36,873 nucleotides of DNA from Caryophanales bacterium (GCA_021621525.1 JAJVUU010000013.1:1-36873); one strand, 5' to 3'; positions 25,456-33,790 are shown, counted from the first letter of the stretch. Numbers and translations are program-made. Notes: generated by a model not told the origin, from the sequence alone.

Positions 25456-28400
25456 TTACAGATAATAGATGTCAACAACCGGACAGGCAGTGCCATAGAA
25501 ATTGACACCGGAATCCTGACGATAGGCCTTCAAAGTAATATGCTTCTTGGTTCCAGGAACCTCGCATGTTGCAACAAGGGCCTTGCTACCGTTGGTGTAA
25601 TCGTCTTCATAGATAGACCATTTTCTTCCGGAGGCATCATTGCTCAAAGCAGTCTTGATATTGTCAAAGATAGCTTTGTTCCAGATGGTGCCGACCAACT
25701 CGACCTTGCTGTTGGAGTAATTTGCACTGAATCCACTCTTTTGATCGATGGCCATATTGAAATATGGAAGATTATATCCATCAAGGAAGCTGTTGAGTGA
25801 CTTCTTGACATCACCAGACCAATCCGTAACCTTCTCATCATTGACAAATGGTTCCTGATAGGCAACACAAAGAGTAGCAGAACCATCGCTACTTCCAGGT
25901 TTGATGGAAAGGGTGATGGAAGACTTATCCGTCAATTCCTCGCTGGCAACAAGAACAGACTGATCATAATCATAGACCGGAATATAGGTTTCGATGTCCC
26001 AGCCAGCTTTATCAAGGACTTCCTTAGCATTGAAAGTAAGGTTTCCGTTCCAGGTAAGGCCGCTGAACATCAAATAGCTAGAAAGAAAGTTTCTAACTCT
26101 TGAAGAGGAGAAAGTATTTCCGTTGGTATTGAAATATGGAATCTGCTTGACAACTTCATCAGTCTTGTCACCAATCAGTTTTTTAAGAGAAGTCTTGAAG
26201 TTATCATTCCAACTAGTGGCAGAATCTGTCTTAAGAGCAGCATCATGATAAGCTTCCAAAGTCGTGCTTCCATCCTTTGTACCGATAAGAACACGGATTA
26301 AAGAACCATCATCCAGTTTCTTGTAGGCAGCAAAGCTACGATCGAAATCGCTGGTTGCTCCAGTTCTGACATTCCATCCTTCATAGGCTTTTCTGGCATT
26401 GTCGAAGATGACGGAATCAAAGTTGGAAGAAGTCAAAGTGAGTGCTGCATCTTTGGATTCGACACTCGGATTCATGCTTCCGATATAGACGTAAGGGAGC
26501 GTATATGTCAGATTGTCAGTCATAGCCTTTTTGACATCAGCACTCCAGACAGCGGCATCACCTTCAGGAACCTTGAAGGCCTCCTTATAGCTGAAGGTGC
26601 AGGTGGCATATTCATCAAAATCTACATCAATCTCAAGAGTGATGCTTCCGTTGTCGGTCTTGGAATTTCCGGTAATTTTAAAATATTCATAACTATCAGA
26701 AGCGTTATCGAAATCCCATGCGTATTCTTCGTCATTCTTCAAAGAGGCCTTGACACTTTCTTTGATTCCATCATTCCATTTGCCACCAGTGATCTCGGGA
26801 TCACCCAAGCCACTATCAACCTTAAGATTGGTCGTGCCAAGATAGAAATAAGGGAAGACATATCCATTAAGAGTATCTTTCATAGCCTTTTTGACATCAT
26901 CGCTCCAGACAGCTCTGTCACCAGTAGGAATATTGAAAGCTTCGTCGATGGAGAGAACCAAATCAGAACTTCCTGCCCCGAGTTTGGCGGTAAGGACATC
27001 GCCATTTGCCAAAGTCTTGGTAGCAGAGAAATCCGTTCCATAATAAGTATTGACAGAAAGCGTTGCCGTCCATCCGGCAGCCATATAGGTCTGATAGGCA
27101 TCCTGAAGCATGGAAGCAGAATATTTTCCGCCAGAGACGGTGACCTTCTTATCATACTTATCATATTCAACTTCAAGGACAGGTGTACCAGATACGGTAC
27201 TGGAAGCCTCGGCATGGAGATTGACAAAAGGAATCTCACTTGCGCTGTAATTCAGATGCTGATTGAACTCACTCTTGATTTCATCCGTCCATGCAGTGAC
27301 ATTGGCTCCATAAGTGGAATTCTCAAAGTAACGGACTTCCATCGTTGCAACGGAACCATTATTTTTGACAACAACATTGAGAGCGCATCCGTCGTCATAA
27401 GTCTTGACACCATAAAGAGTATCTTCAGAAGCATTCTTGACGACAAGCCAGCCTGTCTCAGCCTTCATGGCTGTCTCGGCATAGTCAAGGATTTCACTTC
27501 TATATCCGCCACCGGTGACGATGAGCGTCTTCTGAGAATCATCATAGGTATGAGTAGGAGTCTTGGCACCCATATAGAAGTAGGGAACCATATGATTGTG
27601 GAAGCCAGTATCGATTTCAGTCGTCATGTCATCCGGCCATTTGGCAGCATCGCCGGTAGGAACGACAAAGCCTTCCTTATAGATGATGGTCATCAAAGCA
27701 AAAGCACCCATCTTGGTATCAGAATCAATGGCACCATTGACCTTGGAAACCGTGATGCTCATCTCTGCCTGGGTAGGGAAGACCTTCTTGGCAGTAAGGG
27801 TTGCTCCGGCAGTGTCCACATCGACACTCCAGGCTTCTTCACCTTCTGGTTTGTCATTGAGGAAGGCAGCCTTGGCAAGGTCGAGAATCTGGTCGTTCCA
27901 CTTGCCACCGGTCAGATCGAGTCTTCTGTTCTGAGAAGACCATGTGGGAGCAACATAGGTAGAACCGAGATAGACGAAAGGAACTTTGTTTCCTTCCAGA
28001 TTGGCAGTAAACTGAGCCTTGACTTCATCAGACCAATCCGTAGCGGAAGTATTGTCAAACGGTTCGTCATAGACAGCCTTCAAAACCGGATAGCCGGTGT
28101 CGGAGCGGGAAAGAGTGACCGTAAGATGGAGTTCATCCTTCATGGCAATGACAGTCAAGGCAGACTTGGCTACACTCCATCCACGGGCATTGAAGGTATC
28201 GGCAACTGCCGAAACGATATCATCGCTGAAACTGATGTCGGACTCGACATAGACAGCACCATAGTCAGAATTGGAACGTCTGTATTCAGCAGTTGCAGTC
28301 TTGCCAAAATTCACATAGGGAAGCACAGCTCCGCCAAGATGAAGCTTCATGACATCGACATTGTCTTTGCCCCATTTCTTCTCATCGTCTGCGGCAGAAG

Positions 28401-28638
28401 GAAGACTGCTGCTACTGCTATCGCTCTTGGAAGAAGAGCTGCTGCTGTTGTTCTTGGAAGAAGAGACAGGAGCCGGCTTGGAAGAACTCGTACCAGTGGA
28501 GCTAGAAGAAGTGCTGACCTTCTCGGAGCTTGTCGAAACATCGGACGGAGAAGACGTCGAATCGTTTTTCCTTCCTGCGCATGCCACCATGCAGAGTGAC
28601 ATGAGGGAAATCATCAATCCTTTTTGAATTTTTTTCAT
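25456..28638 (-). CDS. Large lipoprotein with about eight tandem repeats
   Basis: A 1060-residue secreted lipoprotein. The signal peptide ends in MVAC, with Cys20 as the lipidation site. A Ser/Thr/Lys-rich linker follows (about 21-78). The rest is about eight diverged modules of 105-130 residues. Each starts with a W-[ST]-D-[DE]-[VI]-K-like helix, then a strand pattern [ILVF]-P-[YF]-x-[YN]-[LMI]-G (for example VPFVYLG, VPYFYMG, FPYFYLG, LPYVYIG, LPYFNMA). A GGKW-N-x-x-I helix and a Gly-Trp strand follow, ending near A-x-x-D or F-x-x-P-x-G-D. I recognise no named family. The start at 28638 has GAGAGG six bases upstream. The gene is monocistronic, with its own promoter and terminator, and is probably surface-exposed. 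Confidence 0.88.
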   Translation of the reverse strand: MKKIQKGLMISLMSLCMVACAGRKNDSTSSPSDVSTSSEKVSTSSSSTGTSSSKPAPVSSSKNNSSSSSSKSDSSSSSLPSAADDEKKWGKDNVDVMKLHLGGAVLPYVNFGKTATAEYRRSNSDYGAVYVESDISFSDDIVSAVADTFNARGWSVAKSALTVIAMKDELHLTVTLSRSDTGYPVLKAVYDEPFDNTSATDWSDEVKAQFTANLEGNKVPFVYLGSTYVAPTWSSQNRRLDLTGGKWNDQILDLAKAAFLNDKPEGEEAWSVDVDTAGATLTAKKVFPTQAEMSITVSKVNGAIDSDTKMGAFALMTIIYKEGFVVPTGDAAKWPDDMTTEIDTGFHNHMVPYFYMGAKTPTHTYDDSQKTLIVTGGGYRSEILDYAETAMKAETGWLVVKNASEDTLYGVKTYDDGCALNVVVKNNGSVATMEVRYFENSTYGANVTAWTDEIKSEFNQHLNYSASEIPFVNLHAEASSTVSGTPVLEVEYDKYDKKVTVSGGKYSASMLQDAYQTYMAAGWTATLSVNTYYGTDFSATKTLANGDVLTAKLGAGSSDLVLSIDEAFNIPTGDRAVWSDDVKKAMKDTLNGYVFPYFYLGTTNLKVDSGLGDPEITGGKWNDGIKESVKASLKNDEEYAWDFDNASDSYEYFKITGNSKTDNGSITLEIDVDFDEYATCTFSYKEAFKVPEGDAAVWSADVKKAMTDNLTYTLPYVYIGSMNPSVESKDAALTLTSSNFDSVIFDNARKAYEGWNVRTGATSDFDRSFAAYKKLDDGSLIRVLIGTKDGSTTLEAYHDAALKTDSATSWNDNFKTSLKKLIGDKTDEVVKQIPYFNTNGNTFSSSRVRNFLSSYLMFSGLTWNGNLTFNAKEVLDKAGWDIETYIPVYDYDQSVLVASEELTDKSSITLSIKPGSSDGSATLCVAYQEPFVNDEKVTDWSGDVKKSLNSFLDGYNLPYFNMAIDQKSGFSANYSNSKVELVGTIWNKAIFDNIKTALSNDASGRKWSIYEDDYTNGSKALVATCEVPGTKKHITLKAYRQDSGVNFYGTACPVVDIYYL

Positions 28639-28665
28639 AAAATACCTCTCAAAAAAAGCGAAAAT

Positions 28666-28694
28666 AATATACACAAAAACAAGTGCTGATTCAA
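28666..28694 (-). promoter_or_regulatory. Promoter of the repeat lipoprotein
   Basis: TTGAAT (28694-28689), 17 bases, TATATT (28671-28666) on the minus strand, 28 bases before the ATG. The stretch from here to 28891 is AT-rich and shows no further element. Confidence 0.65.
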
Positions 28695-28891
28695 CACGAT
28701 TCCACAAAGGTCCATTCCTGAAACAAACCTGTAATGTCAAGATGCCATTTTTTGAATTTTGACGATATTCAGCGATAAATCAGGCATTCCCGATTTATTG
28801 AAATTCTTTAAGGTAGTTTAATAGTTCAAAACAAGAAGCCTTCTTTTCATGTTGTAAGCGGTTTCTGATACAGTTTTTCTTCCACGACAAA

Positions 28892-28914
28892 GCCAGGCCC
28901 GACACAGGCCTGGC
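28892..28914 (-). terminator. Terminator-like hairpin after the SDR gene
   Basis: GCCAGGCC/GGCCTGGC forms a perfect 8-bp stem with a 7-base loop, 22 bases after the SDR stop. Only TTT follows on the minus strand, so termination may be partial. Confidence 0.6.
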
Positions 28915-28936
28915 ATGCATATCATCTATCGATATC

Positions 28937-29692
28937 TTATAGATCAGCACCGTAATCCGTGACGATGATTTGACCGGTCAAGGCCCTGGATTCATCGCTG
29001 GCAAGGAACAGGATGACATCAGCGACATCCTTAGGCATGCAAGGCTTGCATCCTTTCAGGTCGGCATGCTTTGCCATCTGGGCCATCATGTTCATATTGA
29101 TGCTCTTCATATCCATGCCTGTCGTCATCGGAGTGATGATGCTTCCAGGGCAGACGGCATTGCAGCGGATGCCGCTTCCGGCATAACGCATGGCCGTATG
29201 CTTGGTAAGACCGATGAGGGCTCCTTTGGAAGAAACATAGACAGCACCTCCGCATCCATAGACACCAGCCACGGATGCAACATTGACGATGCTTCCTTTA
29301 TCCATATGTTTCAAGGCTTCCCTGGTGACTCTCATCGTTCCTTCCTGGTTGATGGAGATGACCTTATCAAAGTCTTCATCAGTATAGTTGTCGATGGAAT
29401 TCAAATTGTGATCAAGAACACCTGCATTGTTTACCAGGATATCAATCTTTCCGAATTTCTTCTCCGTTTCAGCAAACAGGTTCTTCACATCATCTTCCTT
29501 GGAAATATCACAGACGACGGAAAGGACTTCACCACCCATACCAGTAAGTTCAGCTTCTGCTTTTTCCAGAGCTTCTTTTCTTCTTGCACAGATGACGACC
29601 TTGGCACCTTCCTTGACAAACTGACGTGCCGTCTCTTCTCCGACGCCGGAATTGCTGCCTGTAATCACAGCGACCTTACCTTCCAATCTCAT
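28937..29692 (-). CDS. Short-chain dehydrogenase/reductase (SDR)
   Basis: A 251-residue classical SDR. It has the cofactor motif TGSNSGVG (11-18), NNAG (88-91), and the catalytic Ser140 (VAS), Tyr152 and Lys156 (YVSSK). CPGSIITPM follows, as in the 3-oxoacyl-ACP reductase and hydroxysteroid dehydrogenase branches. Basic residues after the second strand (CARRKE) favour NADP(H). The substrate cannot be told. The tail end carries a Cys-containing insertion (DLKGCKPCMPKDVADV). It is a single gene between the repeat lipoprotein and the retroelement, with no functional link visible. Confidence 0.93.
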   Translation of the reverse strand: MRLEGKVAVITGSNSGVGEETARQFVKEGAKVVICARRKEALEKAEAELTGMGGEVLSVVCDISKEDDVKNLFAETEKKFGKIDILVNNAGVLDHNLNSIDNYTDEDFDKVISINQEGTMRVTREALKHMDKGSIVNVASVAGVYGCGGAVYVSSKGALIGLTKHTAMRYAGSGIRCNAVCPGSIITPMTTGMDMKSINMNMMAQMAKHADLKGCKPCMPKDVADVILFLASDESRALTGQIIVTDYGADL

Positions 29693-29787
29693 ATATAGGT
29701 TCCCCTTTCATTGTTTCAACTTCCTATAGATATACAGGTTTTCTATTGAAATAGCAATCAATTTTGAAAGGCCTTTTAAGCAAAGCA

Positions 29788-30828
29788 TCATTCCTCTAAT
29801 CCATGATTTGAAGTAGACACCTCTGCTTCCAACCCCTTCATAAAACGATATTCGTTTCCTTTGGGAGCGTGTCCCTTGAAGGAACATATCGTTTCACTGA
29901 CATCCTTTCCTTCTTTGACTCTCTTCCTCAAATATCTTTTCATCCTACCTCTCTTTGTCTTAGGGAATCTCATCACTACCATCCCAGAATCCAAGAGAAG
30001 ATAACGAAACCCGAGATAAATAAAGCCGTCCTTCATCGAAATGATCTTTGTCTTCTTCGGATTCAGAATCAGTTTCAATTTCAGACAAGAATCACGAATA
30101 TCTTCCAAAATCATTTGTAGCTTTCTTTTGTCATCGCTGATCAATATGCCATCATCCATATACCTGCTGTAATACTTCATGGAATATTTTTCCTTGATGA
30201 TTCTATCGATGGAATCAAGATAAAGAATGGCAAAGCACTGGCTTGTCTGGTTCCCCATGGGAAGACCTTTCCCGGGATTATCTTTTTCCTCATAAGAATC
30301 GATAAAGGAGAAGATCATAGAAAGGATATCTTTATCTTGAATCAATCTTATAAGTTTACGTTTGAGAACCACATGGTCCATAGAAGGAAAATAGCTATGG
30401 ATGTCAAACTGAAGGACATACCCCTCGTTTCCATGTCTCCGGTAATAAGAAGTCAAAAACTGTTTTACCCTATCCCTTGCAAAATCCGTTCCCTTTTCCT
30501 TTCTACATGCTGCATTGTCATAGATAAGATGATTATCCAGCAAAGGCATAAGATAATTATCTACAAGACAGTGCTGGACGATTCTATCTTGATAAGAAAG
30601 CGATTGGATATTTCTTTCCTTAGGTTCATGTATAACAAAATGATGGTATCCTTCAATATGGTAGGCTCTTTTTGAAAGCATGTCACAAAGAAAGGCAAGA
30701 GACATGCCAAGATGTGTCTCAAAAAGAATCACATCCTTCTTATGTCTCTTGCCTTTTCTAGCCTTAAGATGCGCTTCATATAAGTTTTGAAAAGTAAACA
30801 CTTCATCATAAGATGGAAGAGATTGCAT
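29788..30828 (-). CDS. DGR reverse transcriptase
   Basis: A 346-residue reverse transcriptase, close to the usual DGR size. It has motif A FDIHSYFPSM (Asp142), the motif GLPMGNQTSQ (188-197) with the SQ typical of DGR enzymes, the catalytic YMDD (223-226), and downstream KLKLILNPKKTK and YLGFRYLL. There is no maturase or endonuclease domain, which argues against a group II intron. The open frame continues upstream through the template repeat, but the start at 30828 is preferred: AGGAGG lies 12 bases upstream and homology-like sequence begins there. Together with Avd it makes mutagenised cDNA from the TR transcript. Adenine mutagenesis is inferred from the TR/VR comparison. Confidence 0.93.
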   Translation of the reverse strand: MQSLPSYDEVFTFQNLYEAHLKARKGKRHKKDVILFETHLGMSLAFLCDMLSKRAYHIEGYHHFVIHEPKERNIQSLSYQDRIVQHCLVDNYLMPLLDNHLIYDNAACRKEKGTDFARDRVKQFLTSYYRRHGNEGYVLQFDIHSYFPSMDHVVLKRKLIRLIQDKDILSMIFSFIDSYEEKDNPGKGLPMGNQTSQCFAILYLDSIDRIIKEKYSMKYYSRYMDDGILISDDKRKLQMILEDIRDSCLKLKLILNPKKTKIISMKDGFIYLGFRYLLLDSGMVVMRFPKTKRGRMKRYLRKRVKEGKDVSETICSFKGHAPKGNEYRFMKGLEAEVSTSNHGLEE

Positions 30829-31010
30829 ATATAAGAAAAGCCTCCTGGCACATAGGCAAAGCCAACAAAGCATAGCGTCATTGGCACAGAAGGCTGTATT
30901 CGCACCAAATGGTGCAGGAATGGCATTCCTTTGCCTTTGGAAACAGGATAGACTCAACAAAATCCATCTTCGGTAATTCCAAGACCATGAAGTCCCTAGC
31001 CAAGACAAAT

Positions 31011-31119
31011 CGGGGCGGATGCCGTTGTTGTCGTTGTCGTTGCTGACGTTGTTGCTGTTCAGGTTGCCATCATTGTTCGCATAATAGGCGTTGTCGGCAT
31101 TGTCCTCGTTCGGAGAACG
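31011..31119 (-). repeat. DGR template repeat (TR)
   Basis: A 109-base copy of the end of the target gene, rich in AAC codons, lies between avd and the RT gene. It aligns with the VR at 31622-31736. Of 13 substitutions, 10 are at template adenines (A to T or G), and the VR has six extra bases. The shared 3' end GGCATCCGCCCCG is the likely initiation-of-mutagenic-homing region. Confidence 0.92.
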
Positions 31120-31156
31120 GCATAGTATAAGCAGCATCCCATATTCAACACCATCC

Positions 31157-31534
31157 CTATTGTAACGAAGCCATTCGTTCCTGGTCTGATTTCATCCAGG
31201 AAAGAAGGCTTTTGTTGCAATCATAGATCATCTTCGAAATCACTTCATACTGATGAGAAAGAAAACACTTGTTCTTCATGGCTTCTTCCGAAAGGAAATC
31301 CAATATCTTGAGTCTCGTCACAACGCAGTCCTGCTTTTTTCTTCTCATTGCATTGCCAAGTCTAGTGTCATTTGCTTCATAAAGCAGCATGACAATCTCA
31401 AGGGAGACGTTTTCTATCTTGCTGAGGTAGGAATAACGGAACCTCTTAGGCGCCTTTTCAGTCGCCTGAAGAACATAATCGGCTAGCTTTTTTGCCAATG
31501 TAATAACATATAAGTCGCTCTTCGATGTAGGCAT
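31157..31534 (-). CDS. avd: DGR accessory variability determinant
   Basis: A 125-residue, all-helical, basic protein between VR and TR, the place and size of Avd. Residues 8-22 (YVITLAKKLADYVLQ), the segment FRYSYLSKIENVSLEIVMLLYEAN and RLKILDFLSEEAM predict a four-helix bundle. KKQDCVV holds the basic patch. Avd forms a barrel-shaped pentamer that binds the RT and the template RNA and is needed for mutagenic retrohoming. No good ribosome binding site is present; the start lies ten bases after the inverted repeat. Confidence 0.85.
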   Translation of the reverse strand: MPTSKSDLYVITLAKKLADYVLQATEKAPKRFRYSYLSKIENVSLEIVMLLYEANDTRLGNAMRRKKQDCVVTRLKILDFLSEEAMKNKCFLSHQYEVISKMIYDCNKSLLSWMKSDQERMASLQ

Positions 31535-31544
31535 GACATTCTAA

Positions 31545-31580
31545 GTCGCCTGCTGGGCTCCGCCCTTGATTGCAGGCGAC
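31545..31580. repeat. Inverted repeat downstream of the VR
   Basis: GTCGCCTGC (31545-31553) and GCAGGCGAC (31572-31580) form a perfect 9-bp stem with an 18-base loop that itself holds GGGC/GCCC. It lies just after the target stop and before avd. In the prototype DGR a hairpin or cruciform in this place promotes target recognition. Confidence 0.75.
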
Positions 31581-31601
31581 CATGATTCCTCACTTCGTTC
31601 G

Positions 31602-33128
31602 TTAGATGCTCAACGTCAAAGCGGGGCGGATGCCGTGGAGGTAGTTGTCGTAGTCGAATCTGACGTCGCTGCTGTCCAGGTTGCCATACCTGTTCGCATA
31701 ATAGGCGTAGTCGGCATTGTCCTCGTACGGAGAACGCAACCACCAATCACCATAATACTTGCCTGTTTTCTCATCCTTGTATCGTAATTTTGAACTTGTC
31801 GCAGTATAATAATCTGTAATTTCAGCTTTTCTATAGTTTGCAAATACATTAGTCTCTACTTCTTCTTTGCTTAGCAAAAATGCTTTATCTATTGTATTTT
31901 TATAGATAGTCTTATTTCCGTATTTTTTCTCGCCGTTTTGATTCTCAGTCTCGACAACTTTCTTTTGACCATCCTTAGTAAAACAAAGGTCAAGAAAGTC
32001 CTCATTCAACCATTTTCGAATGGAAGACGTCTCATACTGGTTATAAACATAGTGAACTTGATATTCATCATCTTCATAACTATCTTCTTGGCCACCAAAT
32101 GCCTGATAATCAAGGATCTTTTCCGATACATATTTGTTGTTTCCAATGGAAATCCATGTAATCGGCTCATACTTATAATATTGAATTCCGGTTTCAACTT
32201 TAGATCCATCATCGGCTTTATATTGTTTTCCACAATTAACAACGGCACACTCCTCTTCTTTACCATCATTATCTCCGTCATAGAAAAGAACGGAACCAAT
32301 TTTTTTACCATTCTCCAAATTACTGAGAGCTGTTTTCAACGGCAAATTCGAAACGACGCTTTGAGGAAAGTTGCCAAATTGTATCTTACCACCTGAAAGT
32401 ACTTTGAAATTATCCGGAAGATGCGGATATTCGATTGCTTCATTCTTGATATTATCATTTCCTACGGAGTAGTTTTCAAATCCAAGACTCGCAGAATTCC
32501 ATTTTGTGTTCAATGTGAACTGATTCAACATAGCATCCAACAATAAAGAGACAATTTTAAGAGAAGTTTCTTTTTCAGATTCGTTCCCAAGGAAGCTTGA
32601 AAAAGACAATTTAGTGTCCCTATTGAATCCAGAATCTAAATATAAAGAACCTGCCAAACTATATGAACTTTGAAACAAATACGATACCGGATATTTCCCC
32701 GGCTTCTCGTTGAACTGGAGAGTAACGCTAGCAATACTGTCATAAGTTCTAAACAGTCCCACCAGTCTTGGCCTATCTTGATTCTCAACACTTTGAATTT
32801 TCATCTGCCAAGACAATTCCGCGGAACCATAGTAAACATACTCATCATTATCTGAATAATAGTGAGCCTGTTCTTTCATTTCATCTAATGTTTTCTGATA
32901 CTTAAACTGAGCATTGTAATCAAAAGAAGAGTTAATAGACGAATCAAAATTATCGTCATTATTTGAAGACAACTCAAGCATATCACTCAATTTATCTGAA
33001 GACGATTCAAAATTATCTGGTAATTTATTTGAATTGTCGGAACAACCTGCAAGCAATAAAGATAGCGACAAAACAATCAAATTTATTTTTTCATTTCTTA
33101 TTTTTCCTTGCTTTATATTCTTCAACAT
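31602..33128 (-). CDS. DGR target: variable lipoprotein with DUF6273-like C-type lectin fold
   Basis: A lipoprotein of about 508 residues. The signal peptide ends in LLLAGC, followed by a Ser/Asn/Asp-rich linker, a middle region, and a C-terminal domain of the DUF6273 type. That domain is marked by IQFGNFPQS, YYKYEPITWISIG, SSIRKWLNEDF, KAFLLSKEEV, and the closing WWLRSPYEDNADYAYY through GIRPALTLSI. This formylglycine-enzyme/C-type-lectin-like ending is the classic DGR display scaffold, and the VR covers its last 40 or so residues. The ATG at 33128 lies inside the upstream helix-turn-helix gene and has no well-spaced ribosome binding site, so the exact start is uncertain. It is likely surface-displayed and ligand-binding; the ligand is unknown. 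Confidence 0.88.
   Translation of the reverse strand: MLKNIKQGKIRNEKINLIVLSLSLLLAGCSDNSNKLPDNFESSSDKLSDMLELSSNNDDNFDSSINSSFDYNAQFKYQKTLDEMKEQAHYYSDNDEYVYYGSAELSWQMKIQSVENQDRPRLVGLFRTYDSIASVTLQFNEKPGKYPVSYLFQSSYSLAGSLYLDSGFNRDTKLSFSSFLGNESEKETSLKIVSLLLDAMLNQFTLNTKWNSASLGFENYSVGNDNIKNEAIEYPHLPDNFKVLSGGKIQFGNFPQSVVSNLPLKTALSNLENGKKIGSVLFYDGDNDGKEEECAVVNCGKQYKADDGSKVETGIQYYKYEPITWISIGNNKYVSEKILDYQAFGGQEDSYEDDEYQVHYVYNQYETSSIRKWLNEDFLDLCFTKDGQKKVVETENQNGEKKYGNKTIYKNTIDKAFLLSKEEVETNVFANYRKAEITDYYTATSSKLRYKDEKTGKYYGDWWLRSPYEDNADYAYYANRYGNLDSSDVRFDYDNYLHGIRPALTLSI
31622..31736 (-). repeat. DGR variable repeat (VR)
   Basis: A 115-base segment in the 3' end of the target gene, partner of the TR at 31011-31119. 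Template codons AAC appear here as TAC (four times), GAC (twice), AGC and TTC, giving Tyr, Asp, Ser and Phe in place of Asn. Conserved GGC, GCC and CGC codons are unchanged. Confidence 0.92.
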
Positions 33129-33267
33129 CTTCCATCGGAATGTGCCATGGATGGCATTTCCCATCCTGCGTGGCATGTTTAAACTTTCCATCCCTGCACA
33201 TCTTTGAGACATATGCTGGTGTCACACCAAACATCTCCGCAACTTTATTTGTCCCTAAATCCGACAT
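33091..33267 (-). CDS. Small helix-turn-helix protein (excisionase/MerR-like)
   Basis: A 58-residue protein starting at 33267 with GGAGG eight bases upstream. The sequence contains KVAEMFGVTPAYVSKMCRDG, a helix-turn-helix of the HTH_17/excisionase type, followed by a wing-like HPWHIPMEDVEEYKARK ending. It ends 38 bases inside the target lipoprotein gene, in another frame, so the two are probably translationally coupled. It starts three bases after the end of the HEPN-like frame. Proteins of this sort are DNA-binding regulators or recombination directionality factors. A role in controlling the DGR or its operon is inference from position. Confidence 0.8.
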   Translation of the reverse strand: MSDLGTNKVAEMFGVTPAYVSKMCRDGKFKHATQDGKCHPWHIPMEDVEEYKARKNKK

Positions 33268-33269
33268 TG

Positions 33270-33790
33270 TTATTTTCCTCCATTTTGTATGATATCAATC
33301 CATCTCAACAATACTTCTTTGTGTAAAAGAATTCTTGCCGTACTCAAACCATTTATAACTTTATCTTCTAACATGATATTTCCACTTGGAAATGAATATA
33401 TTTTGCTATGAGCTATAGCATTTCTGATATGTCTAAGCAGACAATCTATCTTGTTTTCTTCTTTCTTTGAACAATCAAAACTGAATTTGACTGATTGATC
33501 ATTGTAGAATCCTTAAATTCATCTCTTTTCAATATGCTCTCAATGGTTTTTTGTTCTTGGAATATCGATGTGCAATTTATAAGTTCACTTTGAAGCCTTT
33601 TTTCCAATAAAGATAATAATTTTAAGCCCTTCCATCCATAATCGTTTACCTTTTTATCAACATATTGTACCAAGTAAAACCGAATTATCTTGATAACTTC
33701 ACTATCCGTAAATCCCAAATCCAAAACAGATTTTCTATATTGATCAAACAATTTGCTTTTTCCATGATACTCACAGTGTACCTTTATCAC
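33270..33790 (-). pseudogene. Frameshifted HEPN-like protein gene
   Basis: Two overlapping frames read as one protein. The first part (33790 to about 33500, GTG start) gives MIKVHCEYHGKSKLFDQY and a helical region. It is closed by a stop at 33446 after shifting into nonsense near 33500. The second frame (33512-33270) has no start codon and reads VKFSFDCSKKEENKIDCLL followed by RHIRNAIAHSKIY. RNAIAH fits the R-N-x3-H motif of HEPN ribonuclease-like domains. The joined product would be about 170 residues. The first frame overlaps the lipoprotein stop by 20 bases, and the second ends three bases before the HTH start, so the gene belongs to the same operon. A sequencing error is an alternative. 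Confidence 0.6.

Larger units (their letters stand above)
29788..33128 (-). mobile_element. Diversity-generating retroelement (DGR) locus
   Basis: A complete DGR cassette in the order target gene with C-terminal variable repeat, hairpin, avd, template repeat, reverse transcriptase, all on the minus strand. This is the order known from the Bordetella phage prototype. The element diversifies its target by copying the TR RNA with adenine-specific errors and replacing the VR. Extent is from the RT stop to the target start; no insertion-sequence ends or target duplications were seen, and none are expected. Confidence 0.93.

Noticed and set aside
29788..31137. Retron or group II intron as the source of the reverse transcriptase
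   Set aside because: No msr/msd-like inverted structure and no maturase or HNH domain were seen, whereas TR, VR and Avd are all present.
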